Positions 27,129 to 36,014 of a stretch of DNA of 36,014 nucleotides are shown here, piece after piece (position 1 is the first letter of the stretch; the number at the start of each line of letters is the position of its first letter). The translations under genes were made by a program, and so were the position numbers. The notes under the pieces are model-generated. The model was not told the DNA's origin. It ran no database searches and was given only the letters and a program-made list of their open reading frames with translations. Source of the DNA: Parcubacteria group bacterium Gr01-1014_2 (GTDB lineage Bacteria > Patescibacteriota > Minisyncoccia > 2-02-FULL-40-12); NCBI GenBank assembly GCA_007376425.1, contig VMGG01000002.1, positions 1 through 36,014 on the forward strand, in the 5' to 3' direction.

Positions 27129-28544
27129 TTAAAAAATAGTTTTTTGCAATGCAGTTTTTCTATGCAGTTTTCTATAATAACTAATTGCAAAACGATGGGC
27201 TTCGGAATCAATCCATTTGATAAAATTTTGGACTTCTGGCGGAAGTTTTTTCATTGGCATAGGTTTTTTTAAAGTTGACCCCAAACGAAGCAAAGATGTC
27301 CTGCGGGCCCTCGCGGCTTCGTACGGGGTGAAAGAAAAAACTTCTTTTTTGCCTTTGGCAAGCGAGATGATTGGAAATCTGCCGGCAGTTGTTTTAATAG
27401 CGATATTCAATTGAGCGATTCCGCCATCAATGAAAATTAAATCAGGATAAGGCCACTCCTTCGCCAAAGGCTTCGGAGTGCGCGGCATTCCGGAATGTCG
27501 GAAGCGGCGAATAAGAACTTCTTTAAGCATGGCCGTATCATCAGGCGTTTTTTTAGTCATGATTTTAAATTTTCGATATTCTTTTTTGTCTGGCCGACCA
27601 TTAGAGAAAACAACCATCGCTCCAACGGCATTTTTGCCCTGAATGTTTGAGATATCATAGCCCTCAATTCTTTTTGGTACCGCCGGTAGTTTAAAAATCT
27701 CGGATAGTTTTTTTAAAACAGATTTAGTATCGCGTATCATGTGTCTTGTATCTTGTATGATTTTTGCGTTTGCAAAAACCTTTTCTAGTTTCTCAACTTT
27801 GTTTCTTAATTCAATTGCTTTCTCGAATTCTTTACTTTCGGCCAGACGATTTAGTTCCTTTTTTAACTTTCTAACCAATGTATCTTTTTTACCGGATAGA
27901 ATATTCTTTATAGCCGTGACATTTTTCTTATATAATTTTGCATTTTGATTTTTGATTTTTAAGTTCGGATTTTGTTGTTTCAAACAACAAAATCCGAGGC
28001 ATTTTCCGATGTGATAATTAAGGCAGAAATTATGATGCGGCTGTTTGCAGGTGCAATAAGGGAAAATCTTTCTTAGCAAGCGCAAAGTAGATTTTAACGC
28101 GTTTCCGTCTGTAAATGGTCCGATAAACTCATTTTGTAAATTTTTGAATTTTGGCTTTTGAGTTTTCGCGGGCTGGTGAGTAATGAAAATTTTCGGAAAA
28201 TTTTCATTACTAAAGCCCACGTAGAAGTACTGCTTGTCGTCGCGAAGCAGGATATTAAATTTCGGCTGTTTTTCTTTTATTAGTTTTGATTCAAGGATAA
28301 GGGCCTCGATCTCTGAACCGGTTATTTTGGTTTCTAATCTTTCAGCTTCATTCAGAAGATGTCCCCCAAAAGGCGAGTCAGTCTTTTTATTTAGATACTG
28401 TCTAAGCCGATTTTTCAGATTTCCAGCCTTGCCGATATATAAAATATTTTTCCAGCCTCCGGCTGGTCCGCCTTTGGCGGAAAATATGTAAATACCCGGC
28501 TTATCAGGCGCTTTTTTAATTTGATCGGTTATTTTTTCATTCAT
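27129..28544 (-). CDS. uvrC: Excinuclease ABC subunit C
   Basis: GIY-YIG (PGIYIF...ILYIGKAGNLKNRLRQYL), FNILLRDDKQYFYV, YDISNIQGKNAVGAMVVF, DLIFIDGGIAQLN, EAHRFAISYYRKLH. Ends right after the RNase H-like domain. Confidence 0.92.
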   Translation of the reverse strand: MNEKITDQIKKAPDKPGIYIFSAKGGPAGGWKNILYIGKAGNLKNRLRQYLNKKTDSPFGGHLLNEAERLETKITGSEIEALILESKLIKEKQPKFNILLRDDKQYFYVGFSNENFPKIFITHQPAKTQKPKFKNLQNEFIGPFTDGNALKSTLRLLRKIFPYCTCKQPHHNFCLNYHIGKCLGFCCLKQQNPNLKIKNQNAKLYKKNVTAIKNILSGKKDTLVRKLKKELNRLAESKEFEKAIELRNKVEKLEKVFANAKIIQDTRHMIRDTKSVLKKLSEIFKLPAVPKRIEGYDISNIQGKNAVGAMVVFSNGRPDKKEYRKFKIMTKKTPDDTAMLKEVLIRRFRHSGMPRTPKPLAKEWPYPDLIFIDGGIAQLNIAIKTTAGRFPIISLAKGKKEVFSFTPYEAARARRTSLLRLGSTLKKPMPMKKLPPEVQNFIKWIDSEAHRFAISYYRKLHRKTALQKTIF

Positions 28545-28581
28545 AACCTCGATATTATATAGTCAACTTTATAAAAACGAA

Positions 28582-28607
28582 AAGATCTGGCCGGGAGACC
28601 AGATCTT
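28582..28607 (-). terminator. Intrinsic terminator of the 28635-28901 gene
   Basis: Minus strand AGATCTGGTCTCCCGGCCAGATCTTTTCGTTTTT. Confidence 0.75.
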
Positions 28608-28634
28608 GAGAGGATTTTGAGGGGAGAGCCTAAT

Positions 28635-28901
28635 TTAAGCTAGGCCGTAGTCTCTGAAATGCGAATTGTCGTGCCGGCGGCGCAAAGTGCGTGGCCCGAC
28701 AATGCCATTGTCGTTCAGCGTTTTGAGCTGTTGGAGCCGGCCTTGAAGTTCTTCGAACCGGGCTGATAGGTATTTGTCTCCCGGCCTTTTTTTCAGGGCC
28801 TCTCTGATGTTCGCCGTCTTTTTTTCCAACTGCAGGATTTCTTTTGTTCTGGCGTCTTTGACTCTCTGCTTTTCTTCTTCTGAGATTTGAGCTTCAGCCA
28901 T
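28635..28901 (-). CDS. Small charged coiled-coil hypothetical protein
   Basis: ATG preceded by AGAAGGAGAG RBS, consensus promoter and terminator. Confidence 0.7.
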   Translation of the reverse strand: MAEAQISEEEKQRVKDARTKEILQLEKKTANIREALKKRPGDKYLSARFEELQGRLQQLKTLNDNGIVGPRTLRRRHDNSHFRDYGLA

Positions 28902-28945
28902 GGTCTCTCCTTCTCAAATTGAAGGTGCTGTCGAAACAAAGATTT

Positions 28946-28974
28946 ATCATAGATTTGCCAAATAAGCGTGTCAA
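28946..28974 (-). promoter_or_regulatory. Sigma70-type promoter (minus strand)
   Basis: TTGACA, 17-bp spacer, TATGAT on the minus strand. Confidence 0.8.
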
Positions 28975-29018
28975 TATCACAATGTTCATATCGATAAGAA
29001 TCAATACTGTAAATACAT

Positions 29019-30002
29019 ATGAATAAAGGCATTTTGAAAACCATTGTTTATTATGATTGCTTGGATTATCCGTTGACGGGCGAAGAATTGAAAATTTTTG
29101 CGTTTAAGAATAGCCATGATTTGAAAGACAACGATTTAATCGAAATAGTAGAAGGTTTTCATTTCTTGAAAGGGAGGAGTGATTTAATAAGGATAAGGGA
29201 AAAAAGAAAAGAATTATCCAAAACGAAATGGGAAAAAACTCTTAAAGCAGTCAAATGGCTTGGGGTGATTCCTTATATCAAATTGATTTTCGCATCGGGC
29301 TCCCTGGCTTTGAGCAACACCGATAAAGAAAGCGACTTGGATGTTTTGATTGTGGCAAAGCACGGCCGGATTTGGCTGGCGAGATTTTTAGCCGCATTGT
29401 TACTTGGGTTATTAGGATTAAGGCGAAAAAGACACCAGCGAGTTGCGCCTGATAAAATCTGCTTCAATCATTTCATAACCGATAAATCTTTATATATTCC
29501 TCGAAAAAGCATTTACACGGCCCAGCTTTATGCGCGATTAGTTCCCATCTTGGTTAGCGATGAAAAGCTGATTAACGATTTTTGTGAGGCAAATTCGTGG
29601 ATTAAAGAATATATTCCTAAATTCCAAATTCTCCCGATTCGCAGAGCGAATCGAGGATCCTCGATTCCGCAAAGCGGAATCGGGACAAATTCCAAATTCT
29701 TAAAATTTATAAAAAATATCAGCGAAAAAATTCTGGATACAAAATTAGGCGACTGGCTGGAAAGTGTTTTGCGAAAATATCAGCTCCGGCGGATAAATAG
29801 CTATCATTTAACCCATAAAGTGAGCGGGACGCTAAGCGTCCCAAATAGCCACGCTAAGCGTGGCGGCCGGGTTAAGGCTGATGATGAGAGTTTGGAGTTC
29901 CATCCTGATTCTCCGGAGCTGAAAATTCTTGAAAATTATAATAAAAAAATGATAGAATTAGGATTCGAGGACTTGACAGAAGAGACCTCTTTCGATAAAT
30001 AG
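29019..30002 (+). CDS. Nucleotidyltransferase-fold (Pol beta superfamily) protein
   Basis: FASGSLALSNTDKESDLDVLIV matches the GSx..DxD nucleotidyltransferase signature. Confidence 0.75.
   Translation: MNKGILKTIVYYDCLDYPLTGEELKIFAFKNSHDLKDNDLIEIVEGFHFLKGRSDLIRIREKRKELSKTKWEKTLKAVKWLGVIPYIKLIFASGSLALSNTDKESDLDVLIVAKHGRIWLARFLAALLLGLLGLRRKRHQRVAPDKICFNHFITDKSLYIPRKSIYTAQLYARLVPILVSDEKLINDFCEANSWIKEYIPKFQILPIRRANRGSSIPQSGIGTNSKFLKFIKNISEKILDTKLGDWLESVLRKYQLRRINSYHLTHKVSGTLSVPNSHAKRGGRVKADDESLEFHPDSPELKILENYNKKMIELGFEDLTEETSFDK
29633..29686. repeat. Tandem-hairpin repeat inside a CDS, flanked by 14-bp direct repeats
   Basis: CCCGATTCGCAGAGCGAATCGAGGATCCTCGATTCCGCAAAGCGGAATCGGGAC between two copies of AAATTCCAAATTCT (29619-29632, 29687-29700). 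Confidence 0.85.
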
Positions 30003-30017
30003 ATTATTGTCCCGATT

Positions 30018-30323
30018 ATGAAAATAAGACCCCTTAGAGACCACGTTTTGATTGAGCCTTTAAAGGAAGAGAAGAAGAAAGGCGGGATTATTTTGCCTGA
30101 TACCGTTGAGAAAGATAGACCCGAGAAGGGCCGGGTTTTGGCGGTGGGGCCTGGGAAAACAGACCAAAATGGTAAAAGGATTGCGATGGAAGTTAAAAAG
30201 GGCGATATAGTTTTATTCACGAAATATGGTCCGAATGAGATTAAGGTTGAAGATAAAAAAAGCGGTAAAGAGGTTGAGTATTTAATTGCAAAGGAAGAAG
30301 ATATATTGGCGGTAATAGAGTAA
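30018..30323 (+). CDS. groES: Co-chaperonin GroES
   Basis: MKIRPLRDHVLIEPLKEEKKKGGIILPDTVEKDRPEKGRVLAVGPG. Confidence 0.97.
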   Translation: MKIRPLRDHVLIEPLKEEKKKGGIILPDTVEKDRPEKGRVLAVGPGKTDQNGKRIAMEVKKGDIVLFTKYGPNEIKVEDKKSGKEVEYLIAKEEDILAVIE

Positions 30324-30391
30324 TGTGGGCTTCCGCCTACGCTAAAGCTTCGGCGGATGCTCATTTTTACAGCTATTCGCTGCGCTCATAG

Positions 30392-32026
<1,635 letters not shown>

Positions 32027-32075
32027 AAAAGCCTCTCGCCCCCACACTCATATATGAGTGTGGGGGCTCGGGTAC

Positions 32076-32261
32076 AGCCATTTCGGAGAGCGCCGCCACG
32101 GGAACATCCAGCTCGCTCATTCTCGGCTGCTCCAGCGGCAGCCTCCGAGGGCGTCGGCCGTTTTGTCCCGCTTCGCGGGAACCAAGCCAAAACGGCCTCC
32201 GAATCCGCTCACTGGACATTCCCGTGGCGGCTTACCATTTCTTCTATTTCAGAAAATGGCT
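32076..32261. repeat. Nested inverted-repeat (MITE-like) element between groEL and pyrF
   Basis: AGCCATTT (32076) ... AAATGGCT (32254); GCCGCCACGGGAA (32092-32104) / TTCCCGTGGCGGC (32219-32231); inner CCGTTTTG..TCCCGCTTCGCGGGA..CCAAAACGG. Confidence 0.75.
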
Positions 32262-32290
32262 ATACCCTGCGGGCTTTCTTTTATTTGTTT

Positions 32291-32319
32291 TTGACATCGG
32301 TTGGTTTTTAAACTATATT
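32291..32319 (+). promoter_or_regulatory. Sigma70-type promoter of pyrFE
   Basis: TTGACA (32291), 17-bp spacer, TATATT (32314). Confidence 0.8.
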
Positions 32320-32357
32320 CCCGGCAGCAGCACCTTTCATTTTAGGAGGAAAGTACT

Positions 32358-33095
32358 ATGAATCCAAACGGAATGGTTTTTGTGGCGTTGGATGGGATGG
32401 GGAAGAAAGCGGCTTGCGATTTGGTGGGAAAGTTCACAAGCCTATCAAATCCCTACGTTGGCGTTCTGGCTGGATTCAAGATTCATGATCTTTGGGATCA
32501 AGAAGGCCCGAAGGTTCTCAATGATCTTGAATGCGCCGGCACTGGAGCCGACCTTTGGGTGGATTTGAAGCTTCTTGATGTTCCCCAGACGGTTCAGCTC
32601 CGGGCTCGAGCGGTTCGATACGCCAATGCCCGTTTCCTCACCGTTCATGCTCTTGGTGGGATCGAGATGATGAAGCTGGCGGTTGAATCTGGCCCAAGGA
32701 TCATCGCGATTACTATCCTTACTTCACTTAGCAAAGAAGAAGTGGGGGTGCGTTTCAGAAGGCCGGCGCACGAAGTTGTATCTGAGCTGGCCTGGGAAGC
32801 GAAACAAGCTGGCGTTTGGGGAGTGGTTTGTTCGGCCCACGAGGTCGGAGTTCTTGCGGGCAACTCTAATCTCAAGGGATTGAAATTCATTGTTCCGGGG
32901 ATCAGGCTTGCTGGCAAGGATGCGATTGACCAGAATCAAAAACGGGTTAATACGCCGAGAGCGGCGTTTGAGTCTGGCGCCGATTATATCGTGGTCGGCA
33001 GCGAACTGACCAAAGTGGAAGACCCGATTGCGGTTCTCGGTAAAATCGTGGAGGGGATTTCTGAAGCAGTCGTCAACAAAGGAGTGAGCCGATGA
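32358..33095 (+). CDS. pyrF: Orotidine 5'-phosphate decarboxylase
   Basis: ADLWVDLKLLDVPQTV, GLKFIVPGIRL, DYIVVGSELT; RBS AGGAGG. Confidence 0.9.
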   Translation: MNPNGMVFVALDGMGKKAACDLVGKFTSLSNPYVGVLAGFKIHDLWDQEGPKVLNDLECAGTGADLWVDLKLLDVPQTVQLRARAVRYANARFLTVHALGGIEMMKLAVESGPRIIAITILTSLSKEEVGVRFRRPAHEVVSELAWEAKQAGVWGVVCSAHEVGVLAGNSNLKGLKFIVPGIRLAGKDAIDQNQKRVNTPRAAFESGADYIVVGSELTKVEDPIAVLGKIVEGISEAVVNKGVSR

Positions 33096-33739
33096 ATGAA
33101 ACCGAATTGGAAGCCCTAAAGCTTTTCAATAGTTGCGGGGCGATCATCAAGGGTCATTTCGTCTATGCCAGCGGGCGGCACGGGACCATTTATGTCAATA
33201 CAAAAACGCTTTTTTCCGATTCCAAGGCGATTTCAAAACTTTGCCGGCCAATCGCCGAGAGGTTCAAAAATAGCGCCGTAAATTCTGTTACCGGTCCGGC
33301 CAATAACGGGGTAGTGGTCGCTAGCTGGGTAGCAGAACATCTTTCAAATCTATGTTTAAGGAAAGTGACTTTCGTTCCAACCGTCAAGACGCTCGGCAAT
33401 GATTTTTTGATCAGGCGAATTTTCCGCAATCAGATTTTCAACAAAAGAGTTTTGGTGGTGGAAGATGTGTTGACTACGGGCGGTTCGGCCCGAAAGGTGA
33501 TAGACCTTGTTCTGGCGTTGGGCGGAAACGTGGTCGGGCTGGGCGTTTTTTACAACCGGGGCGGAGAGATTTCGAGGGACGGCGTAGATGTCCTGGATTT
33601 TTTCGCCTTGGTCAACGTTCCCCATCAGTCTTGGAGTGAAAGCGAATGCCCGCTTTGCAAAAACGGGATTCCGATCAATCCGGACTTTGGTCGGGGCAAG
33701 GAATTTCTGGCTCGGAAAAGGTCAACCCTGACTGTCTAA
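33092..33739 (+). CDS. pyrE: Orotate phosphoribosyltransferase
   Basis: GHFVYASGRHGTIYVNTKTLF, PRPP-binding VLVVEDVLTTGGSARKVID; ATGA overlap with pyrF. Confidence 0.9.
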   Translation: MNETELEALKLFNSCGAIIKGHFVYASGRHGTIYVNTKTLFSDSKAISKLCRPIAERFKNSAVNSVTGPANNGVVVASWVAEHLSNLCLRKVTFVPTVKTLGNDFLIRRIFRNQIFNKRVLVVEDVLTTGGSARKVIDLVLALGGNVVGLGVFYNRGGEISRDGVDVLDFFALVNVPHQSWSESECPLCKNGIPINPDFGRGKEFLARKRSTLTV

Positions 33740-33764
33740 AAGCACATTCTGGTTTCTTTCTGAA

Positions 33765-33807
33765 AAGGAGCGTTTGCGGCAATAGCCAAAAGCGCTCTTT
33801 TTTGTTA
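33765..33807 (+). terminator. Terminator after pyrE
   Basis: GGAGCGTTTGCGGCAATAGCCAAAAGCGCTCTTTTTTG. Confidence 0.6.
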
Positions 33808-33818
33808 AGATAAATTTA

Positions 33819-34373
33819 ATGGGAATATTAACTGTCGTTTTAATCATCGTCGCAGTTTTAATTGTCTGGCTTATCGGGACTTTTAATGTTTTAGTGGTTC
33901 GCCGGAATAGAGTGAAAGAGTCGTGGTCAGATATTGAGGTTCAGCTAAAGCGGCGATACGATTTGATTCCGAATTTGGTTAATATTGTAAAAGGGTACGC
34001 GGCTCATGAGCGGGGAGTTTTTGAAGAAGTGACTCAAGCTCGTTCGATGGCTATTGGCGCGAAGACTCCGGAAGAACATAGTAAGGCTGAAAATATATTG
34101 ACCGGCGCTTTAAAGCATTTATTTGCCGTGGCCGAAGCCTACCCGCAGCTCCGCGCCTCTGAAAATTTCCGTGAGCTTCAAATGGAACTTTCTGATACGG
34201 AAAATAAAATTCAGGCCGCCCGAAGATTTTATAATTCAACCGTTTTAGATCTCAATACTTCAATTGAGCAGTTCCCGACCAATCTCGTTGCCGGAATGTT
34301 CGGTTTCAAGAAAGGTGAGTTCTTTGACCTGGAAAACGAACTTGAACACCAAAGTGTTAAAGTTCAGTTCTAA
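33819..34373 (+). CDS. lemA: LemA family protein
   Basis: NVLVVRRNRVKESWSDIEVQLKRRYDLIPNLVNIVKGYAAHERGVFEEVTQAR. Confidence 0.95.
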   Translation: MGILTVVLIIVAVLIVWLIGTFNVLVVRRNRVKESWSDIEVQLKRRYDLIPNLVNIVKGYAAHERGVFEEVTQARSMAIGAKTPEEHSKAENILTGALKHLFAVAEAYPQLRASENFRELQMELSDTENKIQAARRFYNSTVLDLNTSIEQFPTNLVAGMFGFKKGEFFDLENELEHQSVKVQF

Positions 34374-34441
34374 TTGTTCTAAATGTTCTATCGCTTTGCT
34401 TGTTCTAATTGTGAAATTGTGAAAGGATTTCAAAGAATTTC

Positions 34442-34819
34442 ATGGAAAATAGGATAGAGTATGGATTTCAAAAACTTGAGGTATGGAAGCTTGCGAGAAA
34501 ACTTGTTAGCGAAATTTATAGAATTACGAAATTATTTCCCAAAGAAGAACAATTTTCTTTATCTTCGCAATTAAGAAGAGCAGCAATATCCGTGCCATTA
34601 AACATAGCTGAAGGCAGTGCTCGCAGAACTAAAAAAGATTTTGCTTCATTTATTAGAATTGCTATGGGTTCTTTACTAGAGGTTTATACTTGTATAGAGA
34701 TAGCAAACGATGAAAAATACATTAATATATCTGATTATAACAAAGTAAAGTCGCAGATTCAGGAAATTTACTTTAAGTTAGTTTCGTTGGATAAGTTTTT
34801 AACTGGTAAAAACAAGTAG
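34442..34819 (+). CDS. Four-helix-bundle protein (23S rRNA intervening sequence protein-like, S23/avd type)
   Basis: GFQKLEVWKLARKLVSEIYRITKLFPKEEQFSLSSQLRRAAISVPLNIAEGSARRTKKDFASFIRIAMGSLLEVYT. Confidence 0.9.
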   Translation: MENRIEYGFQKLEVWKLARKLVSEIYRITKLFPKEEQFSLSSQLRRAAISVPLNIAEGSARRTKKDFASFIRIAMGSLLEVYTCIEIANDEKYINISDYNKVKSQIQEIYFKLVSLDKFLTGKNK

Positions 34820-34850
34820 AACAACTAGAACAAATTGAACAATTAGAACA

Positions 34851-35735
34851 ATGAATATCTATACTCATAAATCTTCCAACATCCGGAAAACATGGCTCTT
34901 AATCAGCCTGTTTTTGGTTTTGATAATTTTTATCGGCTGGGCGGTAAGTTTAGTTTTTGAAAATCCGGTTATTCTTTATGTCGCCGTCTCCTTTGGTTTG
35001 ATAATGAATATGCTTGCTTACTGGTTTTCGGATAAAATCGCTTTATCAATTGCCCGAGCCAAACCGGTTGAGCGCAGAGAACTGTCGGAACTTTATAACA
35101 TCGTAGAAAACTTGAGCATTACCGCTGGCTTACCGATGCCTAAGGTCTATATCATATCGGAGCCGCAGATAAATGCTTTTGCCACGGGCCGGAACCCGAA
35201 GAATTCGGCCGTGGCTGTAACTGCGGGCGCTTTGCAAAAATTAAATCGCAATGAATTAGAAGGGGTTTTAGCTCATGAATTGAGCCATATTGGCAACCGT
35301 GATATCTTAGTTTCCACTATTGCTGTAGTTTTGTCCGGAGTGATAGCAATGATTGCCGACATATTTTTAAGAATGATGTTTTGGTCAAATAATGAAAGAA
35401 AAAGTGGGCCGATGGTTTTAATTATGGCAATTGCCGCGGTGATTCTTGCGCCTTTTGCAGCCATGCTTTTGCGAATGGCAGTTTCCAGAAAAAGAGAATT
35501 CTTGGCTGATGCTTCAGGTGCTTTACTTACCCGCTATCCTGATGGCCTGGCTTCGGCCCTTGAAAAAATTGGTCAAGACAGTAATCTAATGAGGTCAGCT
35601 TCTGATGCCACCGCTCATTTGTACATATCCAATCCGTTTAAAGGGAAGGAAAGAACAAGCTGGTTTGTCCGTTTATTCATGACGCATCCTCCTTTAGAAG
35701 AACGAATAAGAATACTAAGAGGAATGCGTGTATAA
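34851..35735 (+). CDS. htpX: M48 family metalloprotease HtpX
   Basis: VLAHELSHIGNRDILVSTIAVVL (HExxH), MAVSRKREFLADASGALLT. Confidence 0.95.
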   Translation: MNIYTHKSSNIRKTWLLISLFLVLIIFIGWAVSLVFENPVILYVAVSFGLIMNMLAYWFSDKIALSIARAKPVERRELSELYNIVENLSITAGLPMPKVYIISEPQINAFATGRNPKNSAVAVTAGALQKLNRNELEGVLAHELSHIGNRDILVSTIAVVLSGVIAMIADIFLRMMFWSNNERKSGPMVLIMAIAAVILAPFAAMLLRMAVSRKREFLADASGALLTRYPDGLASALEKIGQDSNLMRSASDATAHLYISNPFKGKERTSWFVRLFMTHPPLEERIRILRGMRV

Positions 35736-35928
35736 CTTTTTACTTGCCCCGTAGTGGAGCCGAAGGCTTCTACTACTGGGGTGACTCATCCGTCATTGGA
35801 AGAGAGGATTAGGATACTGAGGGGGTTAAAGCAAAGTGATTTTTTGCTTTAACGGGCGATTTAGGTTAGCGTACCGGCTAACCGTAAAATCGCCCCGGGT
35901 TTCGCCAGAAAGCGAAACGAAAATTTAA

Positions 35929-36014
35929 GGAAGGGTGCGAGAGTGGTTTAATCGAACGGCTTGGAAAGCCGTGCCCGTTTTACGGGCTCGTGGGTTCAAA
36001 TCCCACCCCTTCCG
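35929..36014 (+). tRNA. tRNA-Ser(GGA)
   Basis: GGAAGGGTGCGAGAGTGGTTTAATCGAACGGCTTGGAAAGCCGTGCCCGTTTTACGGGCTCGTGGGTTCAAATCCCACCCCTTCC; anticodon GGA, long variable arm. Ends at the window edge. Confidence 0.93.

Noticed and set aside
32054-32311. 85-aa and 78-aa ORFs between groEL and pyrF
   Set aside because: They lie entirely over the inverted-repeat element and promoter; no protein-like features.
34442-34819. Diversity-generating retroelement Avd gene
   Set aside because: Same four-helix family, but no reverse transcriptase, TR/VR or variable gene found nearby.

Overview
The window looks like a Patescibacteria/CPR (Parcubacteria-like) chromosomal segment. This is inferred from gene content and protein style, not from a search. 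Core content: the 3' end of a 23S rRNA gene, 5S rRNA, a SEDS gene (rodA/ftsW), rpoB, rpoC, ftsK, recA, rpsR-ssb-rpsF-ychF, trpS, rnj, tRNA-Leu(CAG), a peptide-type SBP, secG (missed by the ORF track), uvrC, groES-groEL, pyrF-pyrE, lemA, htpX and tRNA-Ser(GGA). Main unusual points: (1) the 23S peptidyl-transferase region appears split by two group I introns (81-903 and 913-1319) with a 9-nt micro-exon (904-912, E. coli U2585-U2593); the first intron carries a LAGLIDADG ORF with an in-frame TGA. (2) A BldC/MerR-type HTH fused to a GHKL ATPase sits upstream of a STAS-like protein and a Zn-ribbon protein, with ~21-bp spaced direct repeats upstream and a ~290-nt structured RNA locus downstream. (3) A ~1.2-kb inverted-repeat element between rpoC and ftsK carries one orphan gene with a consensus promoter and strong terminators; one arm contains a nested palindromic insertion. 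(4) Short tandem-hairpin repeats lie between genes and in frame inside conserved genes (ychF, ssb, ftsK, uvrC, a nucleotidyltransferase). (5) Locus-specific word or palindrome arrays cover gene borders. (6) A possible hairpin occludes the groEL start codon, and the htpX C-terminus is duplicated downstream of its stop.
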